A program made the translations under genes and the position numbers. A stretch of 64,000 nucleotides of DNA, taken from assembly GCA_014138725.1 (NCBI GenBank), contig JACJID010000004.1:992001-1056000 (forward strand), written 5' to 3'. The notes beneath the pieces were generated by a model. That model had not been told where the DNA came from, made no database searches, and worked only from the letters and a program-made list of their open reading frames with translations. Below, piece by piece: positions 35,459-45,056 of the stretch; the first letter of the stretch is position 1; each line of letters opens with the position of its first letter. The stretch comes from Kutzneria viridogrisea (GTDB taxonomy: Bacteria; Actinomycetota; Actinomycetes; Mycobacteriales; Pseudonocardiaceae).

Positions 35459-37183
35459 ATGAAGACCAGCACGGTGACCTCGCACGGCGTGCGGCTGGCC
35501 GTGTTCGAGCAGGGCGACCCCGAACGGCAGACGGTCCTGCTGGTGCACGGGTACCCCGACACGCACGCGGTGTGGGACGAGGTGGCCGAGGCCCTCGCCG
35601 AGGACTACCACGTGGTCCGCTACGACGTGCGCGGGGCGGGCGCCTCGCAGGTACCGTCCACACAGGACGGCTACCGGCTGGAGCTGCTCGGCGCCGACCT
35701 GATGGCCGTGGCCGACGCGGTCAGCCCGCACCAGCCGGTGCACGTGGTGGCCCACGACTGGGGGTCGATCCAGGCGTGGGAGGCCGTTACCGAACCGGGC
35801 AACGAGCACCGGATCGCCTCGTACACCTCGATCTCCGGCCCGTGCCTGGACCACGTGGGCCACTGGATGCGCCGCAGGCCCACGCCCCGCGTGCTCGGAC
35901 AGCTGATCAACCAGCAGCTGCACTCCTGGTACATCGTGGCCTTCCACCTGCCCGTGCTGGCCAAGGCCGCGTGGCGGCTCGGGCTGGGCCGCAACTGGGC
36001 CAAGGTGCTGGCCCGGTTGGAGGGTGTGCGGCGGCGGCCCGGCCACCCCGCACCGACCATCACCTCCGACGGCGTGCACGGAATCTCCCTGTACCGGGCC
36101 AACTTCATCCCGCGGCTGCGCAACCCTCGCGAGCGGCGCACCACCGTGCCGGTGCAGGTGATCCAGCCGGTCGGCGACCGGTACGCGACGATGGCCCTGG
36201 CCGAGGGGCTACAGCGCTGGGTGCCGAAGTTGTGGCTGCGCAAGGTGATGGCCCGCCACTGGGCTCCGGTCACGCACCCCGAGGCGATCACCCGCATGGT
36301 GCGGGAGTTCGTCGGCCACGTGGACGGGGCCCCGGCCAGCCTGGCGCTGCGCCGCGACCAGGTGCGCGCCGCGCGCAGCCCGTTCGCGGACAAGCTGGTG
36401 GTCATCACAGGTGCGGGCAGCGGCATCGGGCGGGCCACCGCGCTGGCCTTCGCCAAGCAGGGCGCCGAGGTCGTGGTGTGCGACCTGGACCCGGTCACCG
36501 CCAAGGAGACCGCCGAACTGGCCGGTACCCGTGCGCACGCCTACCAGGTCAACGTCGCCGACGAGGAGGCGGTGCGGCAGTTCGCGGCCCAGGTCGCCGC
36601 CGAGCACGGCGTGCCCGATGTGGTGGTCAACAACGCCGGGATCGGCCACTCCGGCACGATCCTGGACACGACCAGCGCCCAGTGGACCAAGGTGCTCGAC
36701 GTCAACCTGTGGGGTGTGATCCACGGCTGCCGGGCCTTCGGCGAGCTGATGGTGCGGCGCGGCGAGGGCGGGCACATCGTCAACCTGGCCTCCGCGGCGG
36801 CCTACCTGCCGTCCAAGGTGCTCGGCGCCTACGCCACGAGCAAGGCCGCGGTGTTCATGCTGTCGGACTGCCTGCGCGCCGAACTGGCCGAGCACGGCAT
36901 CGGCGTCTCGGCGATCTGCCCCGGCCTCGTGCGGACCAACATCACCCGCACGACCACGTTCTCCGGGGTCAGCGCCGCCGAGCAGGCCGCAAAGCAGGCC
37001 CGCACCTCCCAGCTCTACGCGCGCCGCAACTTCCCGCCGGAGGGCGTGGCCGCCGAGATCCTCACCGCCGTGCGCCGCAACCGCCCCGTCGTGCCCGTCA
37101 CCGTCGAGTCCAAGGCAGCGCTGCTGCTCAGCCGCGTCTCCCCCGCCACCCTCCGCGCCGCCGCCAAAATCCAGGCCACCTGA
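35459..37183 (+). CDS. EphD-like fusion of alpha/beta-hydrolase and short-chain dehydrogenase
   Basis: 574 residues in two domains. Residues 1 to about 310 are an epoxide-hydrolase-like alpha/beta fold (LLVHGYPDTHAVWDE with the oxyanion HGYP, nucleophile Asp in VVAHDWGSIQAWE, late His in ARHWAPVTHPE). Residues about 320-574 are an SDR: VVITGAGSGIGRATALAF (TGxxxGxG), VVNNAGIGHSG, and the active-site AYATSKAA (YxxxK). The arrangement and length match mycobacterial EphD. AGGG-type ribosome-binding site before ATG 35459. Third gene of the diiron/reductase operon; a lipid substrate is likely but not shown. Confidence 0.92.
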   Translation: MKTSTVTSHGVRLAVFEQGDPERQTVLLVHGYPDTHAVWDEVAEALAEDYHVVRYDVRGAGASQVPSTQDGYRLELLGADLMAVADAVSPHQPVHVVAHDWGSIQAWEAVTEPGNEHRIASYTSISGPCLDHVGHWMRRRPTPRVLGQLINQQLHSWYIVAFHLPVLAKAAWRLGLGRNWAKVLARLEGVRRRPGHPAPTITSDGVHGISLYRANFIPRLRNPRERRTTVPVQVIQPVGDRYATMALAEGLQRWVPKLWLRKVMARHWAPVTHPEAITRMVREFVGHVDGAPASLALRRDQVRAARSPFADKLVVITGAGSGIGRATALAFAKQGAEVVVCDLDPVTAKETAELAGTRAHAYQVNVADEEAVRQFAAQVAAEHGVPDVVVNNAGIGHSGTILDTTSAQWTKVLDVNLWGVIHGCRAFGELMVRRGEGGHIVNLASAAAYLPSKVLGAYATSKAAVFMLSDCLRAELAEHGIGVSAICPGLVRTNITRTTTFSGVSAAEQAAKQARTSQLYARRNFPPEGVAAEILTAVRRNRPVVPVTVESKAALLLSRVSPATLRAAAKIQAT

Positions 37184-37197
37184 CCCCAGTGCCTTGC

Positions 37198-37246
37198 CAT
37201 GAAAGTGCCGTTCGAGACATCTAGTGTCTCGAACGGCACTTTCATG
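37198..37246. repeat. perfect hairpin repeat, copy 2
   Basis: 22-bp perfect stem CATGAAAGTGCCGTTC plus inner GAGACA/TGTCTC, loop TCTAG, 15 bp after the EphD-like stop. Outer arm is identical to copies 1 and 3; the inner stem differs but remains paired. Here it follows one gene and precedes another in the same direction, so terminator function would separate the two transcription units. Confidence 0.9.
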
Positions 37247-37329
37247 ACGCCGCCGGAGCGGGACGCGGCGGGCAGTTCACCACACGATCGTCACAGGATC
37301 AGAACACCGGCGCGGCAGGCTCTCGCCCC

Positions 37330-38694
37330 GTGTGGAACACACTGCTGGCGGCAGCGCTGATCGCGGGCTCGGTGGGCGGCACACCGGGCGCGGACGGGGT
37401 CGGTGACCCGTACTTCCCGCAGGACGGCAACGGGGGCTACCGGGCCGAGCACTACGAGGTGAAGGTCGTGTTCGACCCGGCCACGGCCGATTTCCTCAGC
37501 GGGGACACCACGATCACCGCGCGGGCCACCCAGAACCTGGACCGGTTCAACCTGGACCTGGAGGGGTTCACGGTCACCGGGGTCACTGTCAACGGGGTGC
37601 CCGCGGCGAAGGTCGACCGCGAGGGTCAGCACGAGCTGGTGGTCACTCCGCGGCACCGGATCCCCAGCAACGGCGCGATGGTCGTGCGGGTGCGCTACGA
37701 GGGCAAGCCGGTCGGCGAGAGTTGGCACAAGCTGCACTCGGGCGGGGTGAGCGTCAGCGGGGAGCCACACTCGGCCACGGCCTGGTACCCGGTCAACGAT
37801 CACCCCTCGGACAAGGCCACCTTCGCACTGACGGCCACCGTGCCCTCGGCGTGGACGGTGATCGGCAACGGGCTACCCGGACCGGTGACCGAGCACGACG
37901 GGCACCGGACCTACCGCTGGCACGAGGACCACCCGATGGCCTCGTACCTGAGCACCATGGCCGCCGACAAGTTCACCGTGCACAACTCCACGCTGCCCGA
38001 CGGCAAGCCGGTGATCAACGCCTACGGCCAGGGCACCACGATCGACCCGGTCGCCGAACAGCGGATCCCGGAGATCATCCAGTTCCTGTCCAGCAGGTTC
38101 GGGCCCTACCCGTTCGAGTCCACCGGGTCCATCGTGGTGGACGCCCGGTCCAGCGGCAGCCCGGCGCTGGAGACGCAGACCCGGCCCACCTACGAGGGCC
38201 AGTTCTTCGACGCCTCGGCCGTGCACGAACTGGCGCACCAGTGGTTCGGCGACAACGTCTCGTTCAGCGACTGGCGGGACGGCTGCCTCGCGGAGTGCTT
38301 CGCCCAGTACGCCGGGCAGTTGTGGGAGGAGCACAAGGGCGCGGACCTGGACAGGAGCTATCGCTCTATTGTGGACAGTCACCGGGGCGATCCTGCCTAC
38401 TGGCAGGTCACCCTGTACGACCCGGGCAAGGACCGGCCGCTGGACTACGCGCTCTACGACCGCGGCTCGCTCATGCTGCACGCCCTGCGCCGCACCGTCG
38501 GCGACGAGAAGTTCTTCGGCACGCTCCAGGCGTTCCAGCAGCACTTCCGCGACGGCAACGCGTCCTGGCCGCAGTTCGAGCAGTTCATGGCCCAGCGGTC
38601 AGGCCAGGACCTGACCGGGTTCTTCCACGCCTGGGCGCACAGCAGCACGATGCCCGCGAAGCAGTACCTCTGCCCCGGATCGCTCAACTGTTGA
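37330..38694 (+). CDS. secreted M1-family metallopeptidase
   Basis: 454 residues. Short hydrophobic N-terminus (LLAAALIAGSVGG) suggests export. N-terminal beta domain (FDPATADFLSGDTTITARA...). Zinc site is VHELAHQWFGD with the distal Glu exactly 18 residues after the second His (CLAECFAQY). The usual WLNEGFA surrounding that Glu is replaced by CLAECFA, and the GAMEN exopeptidase motif is reduced to PALET. Relatives are short actinobacterial M1 aminopeptidases lacking the C-terminal domain. GTG 37330 start is the most upstream that keeps the signal. Confidence 0.88.
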   Translation: MWNTLLAAALIAGSVGGTPGADGVGDPYFPQDGNGGYRAEHYEVKVVFDPATADFLSGDTTITARATQNLDRFNLDLEGFTVTGVTVNGVPAAKVDREGQHELVVTPRHRIPSNGAMVVRVRYEGKPVGESWHKLHSGGVSVSGEPHSATAWYPVNDHPSDKATFALTATVPSAWTVIGNGLPGPVTEHDGHRTYRWHEDHPMASYLSTMAADKFTVHNSTLPDGKPVINAYGQGTTIDPVAEQRIPEIIQFLSSRFGPYPFESTGSIVVDARSSGSPALETQTRPTYEGQFFDASAVHELAHQWFGDNVSFSDWRDGCLAECFAQYAGQLWEEHKGADLDRSYRSIVDSHRGDPAYWQVTLYDPGKDRPLDYALYDRGSLMLHALRRTVGDEKFFGTLQAFQQHFRDGNASWPQFEQFMAQRSGQDLTGFFHAWAHSSTMPAKQYLCPGSLNC

Positions 38695-38760
38695 CAGTTG
38701 ACAGTCGACACACCGAACTAGTTCGTGCCCGGGTGCCTGTTCACGGCATCATGTGCTTCC

Positions 38761-40380
38761 GTGGGATTCCTCGAGGCCAGCGGGCTGGCGCATCAACTCT
38801 CCGACGGGCGCGAACTGTTCCGGGACGTCACCTTCCGGGTGGCGGCGGGCAGCACCGCGGCGCTGGTCGGGGCCAACGGCGCGGGCAAGACCACCCTGCT
38901 GCGCATGCTCTCCGGCGAGCTGCCACCACGTGAGGGCGGCGTGGTGGTGCAGGGCGGCCTCGGCGTGATGCCCCAGTTCATCGGCTCGGTCCGCGACGAG
39001 CAGACCGTGCGCGACCTGCTGCTGTCGGTGGCGCCCCCGCCGCTGCGCAGGGCCGCCGCCGAACTGGACGCGGTGGAGCTGGCGCTGATGGAGACCGACG
39101 ACGAGCCGACCCAGATGCGCTACGCCAACGCCATCACCGCCTGGGGTGAGGCCGGGGGCTACGACGTGGAGGTGCTCTGGGACACGGTGACGGTCGCCGC
39201 GCTGGGCATGCCGTTCGACCGGGCCAAGTTCCGGGGTGTGCGCACCCTGTCCGGCGGGGAGCAGAAGCGGCTCGTGCTGGAGACCCTGCTGCGCGGGCAG
39301 GAACAGGTGCTGCTGCTCGACGAGCCGGACAACTACCTGGATGTGCCGGGCAAGCGTTGGCTGGAACAACGCCTGGCGGACACCGGGAAAGCCGTGCTGG
39401 TGGTCAGCCACGACCGTGAACTGCTCGCCGCCGCGGCCACGCACGTGATCACGCTGGAGGCGGGCACCACCTGGGTGCACGGCGGCAGCTTCCGCACCTG
39501 GCACGAGGCCCGCGAGGCCCGCTGGGTACGGGTCGCCGAGCTGCACAAGCGCTGGGACGAGGAACACCAGCGGCTCAAGGAACTCGTGCTGACCCTGCGC
39601 CAGCAGGCCGCGAGCAGCCCGGACATGGCCAGCCGCTACCGGGCCATGCAGACCCGGCTGCGCAAGTACGAGGAGTCCCCGCGGCCGCCGGAGCTGCCGG
39701 AGAAGCACGAGGTCAAGCCGAGGCTGCGCGGCGGGCGCACCGGGATCCGCGCGATCACCTGTGAACGGCTGGAGCTGACCGGCCTGATGAAGCCGTTCGA
39801 CTTCGAGGTGTTCTTCGGCGACCGGCTGGCCGTGCTGGGCTCCAACGGCTCGGGCAAGAGCCACTTCCTGCGGCTGCTCGACGGCGGGCAGGTCGAGCAC
39901 ACCGGGCAGTGCCGCCTCGGCGCACGCGTGGTGCCGGGACTGTTCGCGCAGACCCACGAGCACCCCGAGTGGGTGGGCCGCACGCTGGTGGACGTGCTCT
40001 GGCACGGGGAGGGCGACCGCTCGGGGCTGTCCCGTGGCGCCGCGATGTCGGTGTTGTCCCGCTACGGCCTGGCCGAGTCCGGGGACCAGCGCTTCGAGAC
40101 ACTGTCGGGCGGGCAGCAGGCGCGGTTCCAGATCCTGTTGCTGGAGTTGACCGGGGCGACCCTGTTGCTGCTCGACGAGCCCACCGACAACCTGGACCTG
40201 ACCTCGGCGGAAGCACTGCAGGACGCGCTGGAGGAGTTCACCGGTACGGTGGTCGCGGTGACCCACGACCGCTGGTTCGCCCGCACCTTCGACCGGTTCC
40301 TGTTGTTCCGCTCGGACGGGGAGGTCACCGAGGTGGACGAGCCCGTGTGGGATGAGACCCGGGTGCGGAGGGTTCGCTGA
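38761..40380 (+). CDS. ABC-F family ATPase
   Basis: 539 residues with two nucleotide-binding domains and no membrane segments. NBD1: GANGAGKTTLLRML, signature LSGGEQKR, Walker B LLLDEPDNYLD. NBD2: GSNGSGKSHFLRLL, LSGGQQARF, LLLLDEPTDNLDL. A charged linker of about 80 residues joins them. ABC-F proteins act on the ribosome, either as translation factors or antibiotic-resistance proteins; which applies is not decidable. GTG 38761 start; a GAACTAGTTC palindrome at 38715-38724 lies in the short upstream gap. Confidence 0.93.
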   Translation: MGFLEASGLAHQLSDGRELFRDVTFRVAAGSTAALVGANGAGKTTLLRMLSGELPPREGGVVVQGGLGVMPQFIGSVRDEQTVRDLLLSVAPPPLRRAAAELDAVELALMETDDEPTQMRYANAITAWGEAGGYDVEVLWDTVTVAALGMPFDRAKFRGVRTLSGGEQKRLVLETLLRGQEQVLLLDEPDNYLDVPGKRWLEQRLADTGKAVLVVSHDRELLAAAATHVITLEAGTTWVHGGSFRTWHEAREARWVRVAELHKRWDEEHQRLKELVLTLRQQAASSPDMASRYRAMQTRLRKYEESPRPPELPEKHEVKPRLRGGRTGIRAITCERLELTGLMKPFDFEVFFGDRLAVLGSNGSGKSHFLRLLDGGQVEHTGQCRLGARVVPGLFAQTHEHPEWVGRTLVDVLWHGEGDRSGLSRGAAMSVLSRYGLAESGDQRFETLSGGQQARFQILLLELTGATLLLLDEPTDNLDLTSAEALQDALEEFTGTVVAVTHDRWFARTFDRFLLFRSDGEVTEVDEPVWDETRVRRVR

Positions 40381-40531
40381 AAGTTCTCCACGTGATCGGT
40401 CACGAGACAACTTTTCTCACCATTCCGGTGGACGTGGTCGCGATCACGACCTAGGTTCTTCGCATCCGTTGCGGCCAGGGGAAATCGTGGCCGCGCTGCC
40501 GCCGCAGGACCTGTTCGCGAAGGACTTCCCC

Positions 40532-41365
40532 ATGCCGCGCAAGGCTGTCGTCCGATTATCCGGACTGCTCACCGCACTGGTCCTGCTCACCGCGTGCGGG
40601 CCGACCGCGGACGGCAACTCCCTTGCGGGCAAGGCGTCCTCGGGCAAGCTGACCATCGGTATCGGGGTTGACCAGCCCGGGCTGGGCTTCCAGGACCTCA
40701 ACGGCGGGCACAGCGGTTTCGACATCGACGTGGCCACCTACGTAGCCAAGGAACTCGGGGTGGACGCGAGCGGGATCACCTGGGCGCCCACGGTGATCAG
40801 CGACCGGGCCAAGGACCTGCAGGAGGGCAAGGTGGACATGGTGGTGGAAGCGTTTTCCATCACCGATGACCGCAAGAAGCAGATCTCCTTCGCGGGCCCC
40901 TACTTCGTCGCGGGCCAGGACCTGTTGGTGCGACTGACCTCCACCGACATCACCGGCCCCGAGTCGTTGAACAACAACAAGAAGCTCTGCTCGGTGGCCG
41001 GTTCCACCTCGGCGCAGGACGTCCGGGACAAGTTCGCCCAGGGCGCGAAACTGGTGGAGTACGTGCACTTCACCGAGTGCGTCACCGCGCTGTTCGCCGG
41101 GATCGTGGACGCGGTCACCACCGACGACCTGGTGTTGGCCGGGCTGGCCGCGCAGAACCCGGAACTGCTCCGGGTTGTGGGCAAGCCGTTCACCAAGGAG
41201 TACTACGGGATCGGCCTGCGCAAGGGGGACACGGTCTCCCAGGCCAAGGTCGACGCCGCGTTGCAGAAGATGATGGACTCCGGGGCGTGGAAGGCCTCGC
41301 TGCAGCGCAACTTCGGCAGCTCCGGCTACCGGATCCCGTCCCCGCCACAGATCACCGAGCGCTAA
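40532..41365 (+). CDS. polar amino-acid-type ABC solute-binding lipoprotein (orphan)
   Basis: 277 residues. Lipoprotein signal (LSGLLTALVLLTACG). The mature protein is a family-3 solute-binding protein of the glutamate/glutamine type: LTIGIGVDQPGLGFQDL, GFDIDVATYVAKELG, and VDMVVEAFSITDDRKKQISF followed by GPYFVAGQDLLV. No permease or ATPase is adjacent, so it must serve a distant transporter or act as a sensor. Converges with the GNAT gene: stops overlap by 3 bp. Confidence 0.9.
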   Translation: MPRKAVVRLSGLLTALVLLTACGPTADGNSLAGKASSGKLTIGIGVDQPGLGFQDLNGGHSGFDIDVATYVAKELGVDASGITWAPTVISDRAKDLQEGKVDMVVEAFSITDDRKKQISFAGPYFVAGQDLLVRLTSTDITGPESLNNNKKLCSVAGSTSAQDVRDKFAQGAKLVEYVHFTECVTALFAGIVDAVTTDDLVLAGLAAQNPELLRVVGKPFTKEYYGIGLRKGDTVSQAKVDAALQKMMDSGAWKASLQRNFGSSGYRIPSPPQITER

Positions 41366-42186
41366 CCCACCGCCTGCATCGCCGGGGCGAACAGCCGTGA
41401 GCGGTCACCGGGTAGGTCCCCGCCGTGCACCATGTGGTCGGTGCGGAAGGACTCCGGTGCACCGTGCGCGGCGGCCCACTCCGCCAGCTCGGGGCGGTCC
41501 AGGTCCAGCCGGACCGGCAGGTCACTGCCCGCGAGCAGGTCCGCGGCCAGGTACCGGGCCTCGGTGAGGTCGGCGGCGACCAGCGGTCCGAGCACCAGCG
41601 CGCCGACGTTGCGCCAGGCCGCGCCATAACCGGTGACCACCCCGGCCCGCTCGACCACGCGGACCCGCTCGGCGAACTTGAGGAAGCGCGGCAGCCAGGC
41701 CCGCTCCGCGCCGAGCACCGCCGCGTCCAGCGCCAGCACGGACTCGGCGTCCGCGTCGGTGAACGGCCTGCTGTGGCCCAGGTCCTCGGCGCCCGGCGCC
41801 AGCTCGCCGACGTGCGTCATGACCGTCGCCGTGGACCGGAAGCCCAGCGTGTCGTAGAGCAGCTTGCCCTGCGCCGTGGCGTGCAGCACCGTGACACCAC
41901 CCTCGTTGGCGGCCAGTGTGTGCGCCATCAGCCGGCGGCCGAGTCCCTGCCGGTTGTAGCGCCGAGCCACCAGCACCATGCCGATCGCGGCGAGGCGCTG
42001 GTCGTACCGGGTGAGCACGACCGCACCGGCCAGCCCGCCGTCGGGCGCCCAGATGCCGTGGGTCTGCCCGATCTCCAGCAGCAGCGGCCACTTGCGCTGC
42101 TCGTGCCGCCACTCGCGGTCCACCGACAGCGCCAGCAGGTCGTCCAGGTGCTCCGGGCCGAGCCGGGTGATGGAGAGCTCACTCAC
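41362..42186 (-). CDS. GNAT-family acetyltransferase
   Basis: 274 residues. The first GNAT domain has the acetyl-CoA loop RRYNRQGLGRRLM (near residue 80). The C-terminal half looks like a second, weaker domain, as in many actinobacterial two-domain GNATs (PFTDADAESVLALDAAVLG). Substrate unknown. GTG 42186 start. A hairpin repeat lies upstream at 42237-42289. Confidence 0.88.
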   Translation of the reverse strand: MSELSITRLGPEHLDDLLALSVDREWRHEQRKWPLLLEIGQTHGIWAPDGGLAGAVVLTRYDQRLAAIGMVLVARRYNRQGLGRRLMAHTLAANEGGVTVLHATAQGKLLYDTLGFRSTATVMTHVGELAPGAEDLGHSRPFTDADAESVLALDAAVLGAERAWLPRFLKFAERVRVVERAGVVTGYGAAWRNVGALVLGPLVAADLTEARYLAADLLAGSDLPVRLDLDRPELAEWAAAHGAPESFRTDHMVHGGDLPGDRSRLFAPAMQAVG

Positions 42187-42236
42187 CCGGTCAACCTGTC
42201 ACGGGGACGGGGTCGGCGGCACGCGAATTTCGGTGT

Positions 42237-42289
42237 GCCATGAAAGTGCCGTTCGTGGCACCTGACGCCACGAACGGCACTTTCATGGC
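42237..42289. repeat. perfect hairpin repeat, copy 3
   Basis: 23-bp perfect stem GCCATGAAAGTGCCGTTC plus inner GTGGC/GCCAC, loop ACCTGAC. It lies 8 bp beyond the stop of the ornithine aminotransferase gene (42298) and 51 bp upstream of the GNAT start, so it probably terminates the aminotransferase transcript. Confidence 0.9.
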
Positions 42290-42297
42290 GAAGACCC

Positions 42298-43536
<1,239 letters not shown>

Positions 43537-43581
43537 GCGCTAAGGCTAGATGGCTCCTGGCGGAGATTTCATCCGGTCACC

Positions 43582-43687
43582 GTTGCGTTCAGCACCTGTT
43601 TGTTGCGCCTTTGTGAACCTCGACCGTTGATCTGTTGCATTCGGACAGTTGTCAGCTTCCATTGCGCCCGATGCAACATTCGTTGCG
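43582..43687. promoter_or_regulatory. clustered GTTGC elements between rocD and lactonase genes
   Basis: GTTGC occurs at 43582, 43602, 43634 and 43682, and its complement GCAAC at 43673. The last two make a perfect inverted repeat GCAAC-attc-GTTGC (43673-43686), and GTTGCAT (43634) pairs with ATGCAAC (43671). Such clusters suit an oligomeric regulator such as an Lrp/AsnC type, which controls rocD in other actinobacteria (inference). Confidence 0.5.
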
Positions 43688-43751
43688 CATCTTGTGGACC
43701 GCCAGTGGTCTAGGCCACAGTGCCCGCAAGGAGATCACAGGAGGTGCTCTG

Positions 43752-44897
43752 GTGGCAGGACTGGATCGGCGCGGATTCCTCGGACTGAGCCTCCTCGGCG
43801 CGGCCGGGGTCGGACTGACAGGAGCGGTGCTGATGGACACGCCGGCACAGGCGGGGCCCAGAGCCACCCGGCCACTGTTCGTGGGCACCTACACCGACGG
43901 TGCGAACGCGGGCAAGGGCATCGGGCTGGCCAGTTGGGACCCGGCGACCGGTCAGGTGAGCGGCACGCAGGTGCTGCCCGTGGCGAACCCCTCGTTCCTG
44001 GCACTGTCCCCGAACGGGCAGCGGCTGTACGTGGTGAACGAGCAGTCCGACGGGCAGGTCACCGCCCTGTCGGTGTCCGGGACCAAGCTGAAGACGATCA
44101 ACAGCCAGTCCAGCGGGGGCGCCGGGCCGACCCACCTGTGCGTGCACCCCAGCGGCAAGTACGTGGTGTCGGCCAACTACGACTCCGGCAGCGTGGCGGT
44201 GCACCCCGTGCGCGCCGACGGCGGGCTTGGCGCGCGCAGCGACCTCGTGCGGCACAAGGGTTCGGGCCCCGACCCGGACCGCCAGTCGAGCCCGCACGCC
44301 CACCAGGTGCTGCCCGACCCCGCGGGCCGCTACGTGCACGCCGTGGACCTGGGCACCGACTCGGTGTACGCCTACGAGCTGAACCTGGGCACCGGCAAGC
44401 TGGCGCTGCGCCACCAGGTGAAGCTGCGCGCCGGTTCGGGCCCGCGCCACCTGGCCTTCCACCCCAACGGGCGGTTCGCCTACGTGGCAACGGAACTGGG
44501 CAGCACGGTGATCACCTGCGGCTACGCGGACGGGCTGCTCACCCCGATCGACGAGGTGCCCGCGATCGCCGTGCCGGTGCCCGGGGTCCGCAACTACCCA
44601 GCCGAGATCCTCGTGTCGGCCGACGGCCGCTTCGTGTACGTCTCCAACCGCGGCTCGGACACGGTGTCGATCTTCGCGGTGGGTGGTGACGGCAAGCTCA
44701 AGCTGACCGGTTCGCCCTCCTGTGGGGGCAAGTGGCCGCGCCACATCGGGCTGGACCCCAGCGGGCGGTTCCTGTTCTCCTCGAACCAGAACTCGGGCAC
44801 GGTCACCAGCTTCGCCGTGGACCAGGCCAGCGGGGCGCTCACCCCAACCGGCAAGCCCCTGGCCACCCCCACCCCCGTCTGCACCCTCCCCCTCTGA
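43752..44897 (+). CDS. Tat-exported lactonase-family beta-propeller protein
   Basis: 381 residues. The start has a twin-arginine signal (LDRRGFLGLSLLGAAGVGLT) ending near QAGPRA. The rest is a seven-bladed propeller of the YbhE-type 6-phosphogluconolactonase (lactonase, PF10282) family: LFVGTYTDGANAGKGIGLAS, LSPNGQRLYVVNEQ, DPAGRYVHAVDLGTDSVYAY and HPNGRFAYVATELGS. Export argues against a role in the pentose phosphate pathway; periplasmic lactone substrate unknown. GTG 43752 has AGGAGGT (43739-43745) upstream. Confidence 0.92.
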   Translation: MAGLDRRGFLGLSLLGAAGVGLTGAVLMDTPAQAGPRATRPLFVGTYTDGANAGKGIGLASWDPATGQVSGTQVLPVANPSFLALSPNGQRLYVVNEQSDGQVTALSVSGTKLKTINSQSSGGAGPTHLCVHPSGKYVVSANYDSGSVAVHPVRADGGLGARSDLVRHKGSGPDPDRQSSPHAHQVLPDPAGRYVHAVDLGTDSVYAYELNLGTGKLALRHQVKLRAGSGPRHLAFHPNGRFAYVATELGSTVITCGYADGLLTPIDEVPAIAVPVPGVRNYPAEILVSADGRFVYVSNRGSDTVSIFAVGGDGKLKLTGSPSCGGKWPRHIGLDPSGRFLFSSNQNSGTVTSFAVDQASGALTPTGKPLATPTPVCTLPL

Positions 44898-44904
44898 CGG
44901 CTCA

Positions 44905-45056
44905 CGCCGCGTGTCGGCGCTTCGTGACCCGCGTGTCGGCGTTTCCCGTACGGTGTGTCGAACGTTCCGGTACGCCGTGTCGGCGCAACACGGCGTACCG
45001 GAAGCGCCGACACGCGGTACCGGGACGTCCGACACGCGCGGGTTGAGGCGGGACTC
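44905..45056. repeat. GTGTCGG repeat array, inverted about its centre
   Basis: After the lactonase stop the plus strand reads several GTGTCGGCG-type units at about 20-bp spacing. Right of a 16-bp hairpin (44965-45003) the same unit appears on the opposite strand (CCGACACG), as seen by transcription from the convergent quinone-reductase gene, whose TGA is embedded in TGAGTCCCG. So each gene's 3' flank carries the unit in its own sense orientation. Confidence 0.8.
44965..45003. terminator. bidirectional hairpin between convergent genes
   Basis: Perfect 16-bp stem TTCCGGTACGCCGTGT (44965-44980) / complement (44988-45003), 7-nt loop, centred between two convergent genes. Its arms are built from the GTGTCGG repeat units, so here two inverted repeat units serve as a likely terminator. 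Confidence 0.75.

Noticed and set aside
32623-42289. The three hairpin repeats as terminal inverted repeats of a composite transposon
   Set aside because: Each copy is a self-contained palindrome 3' of a gene, with no transposase between them and no target duplications. The intervening genes look native in codon use.
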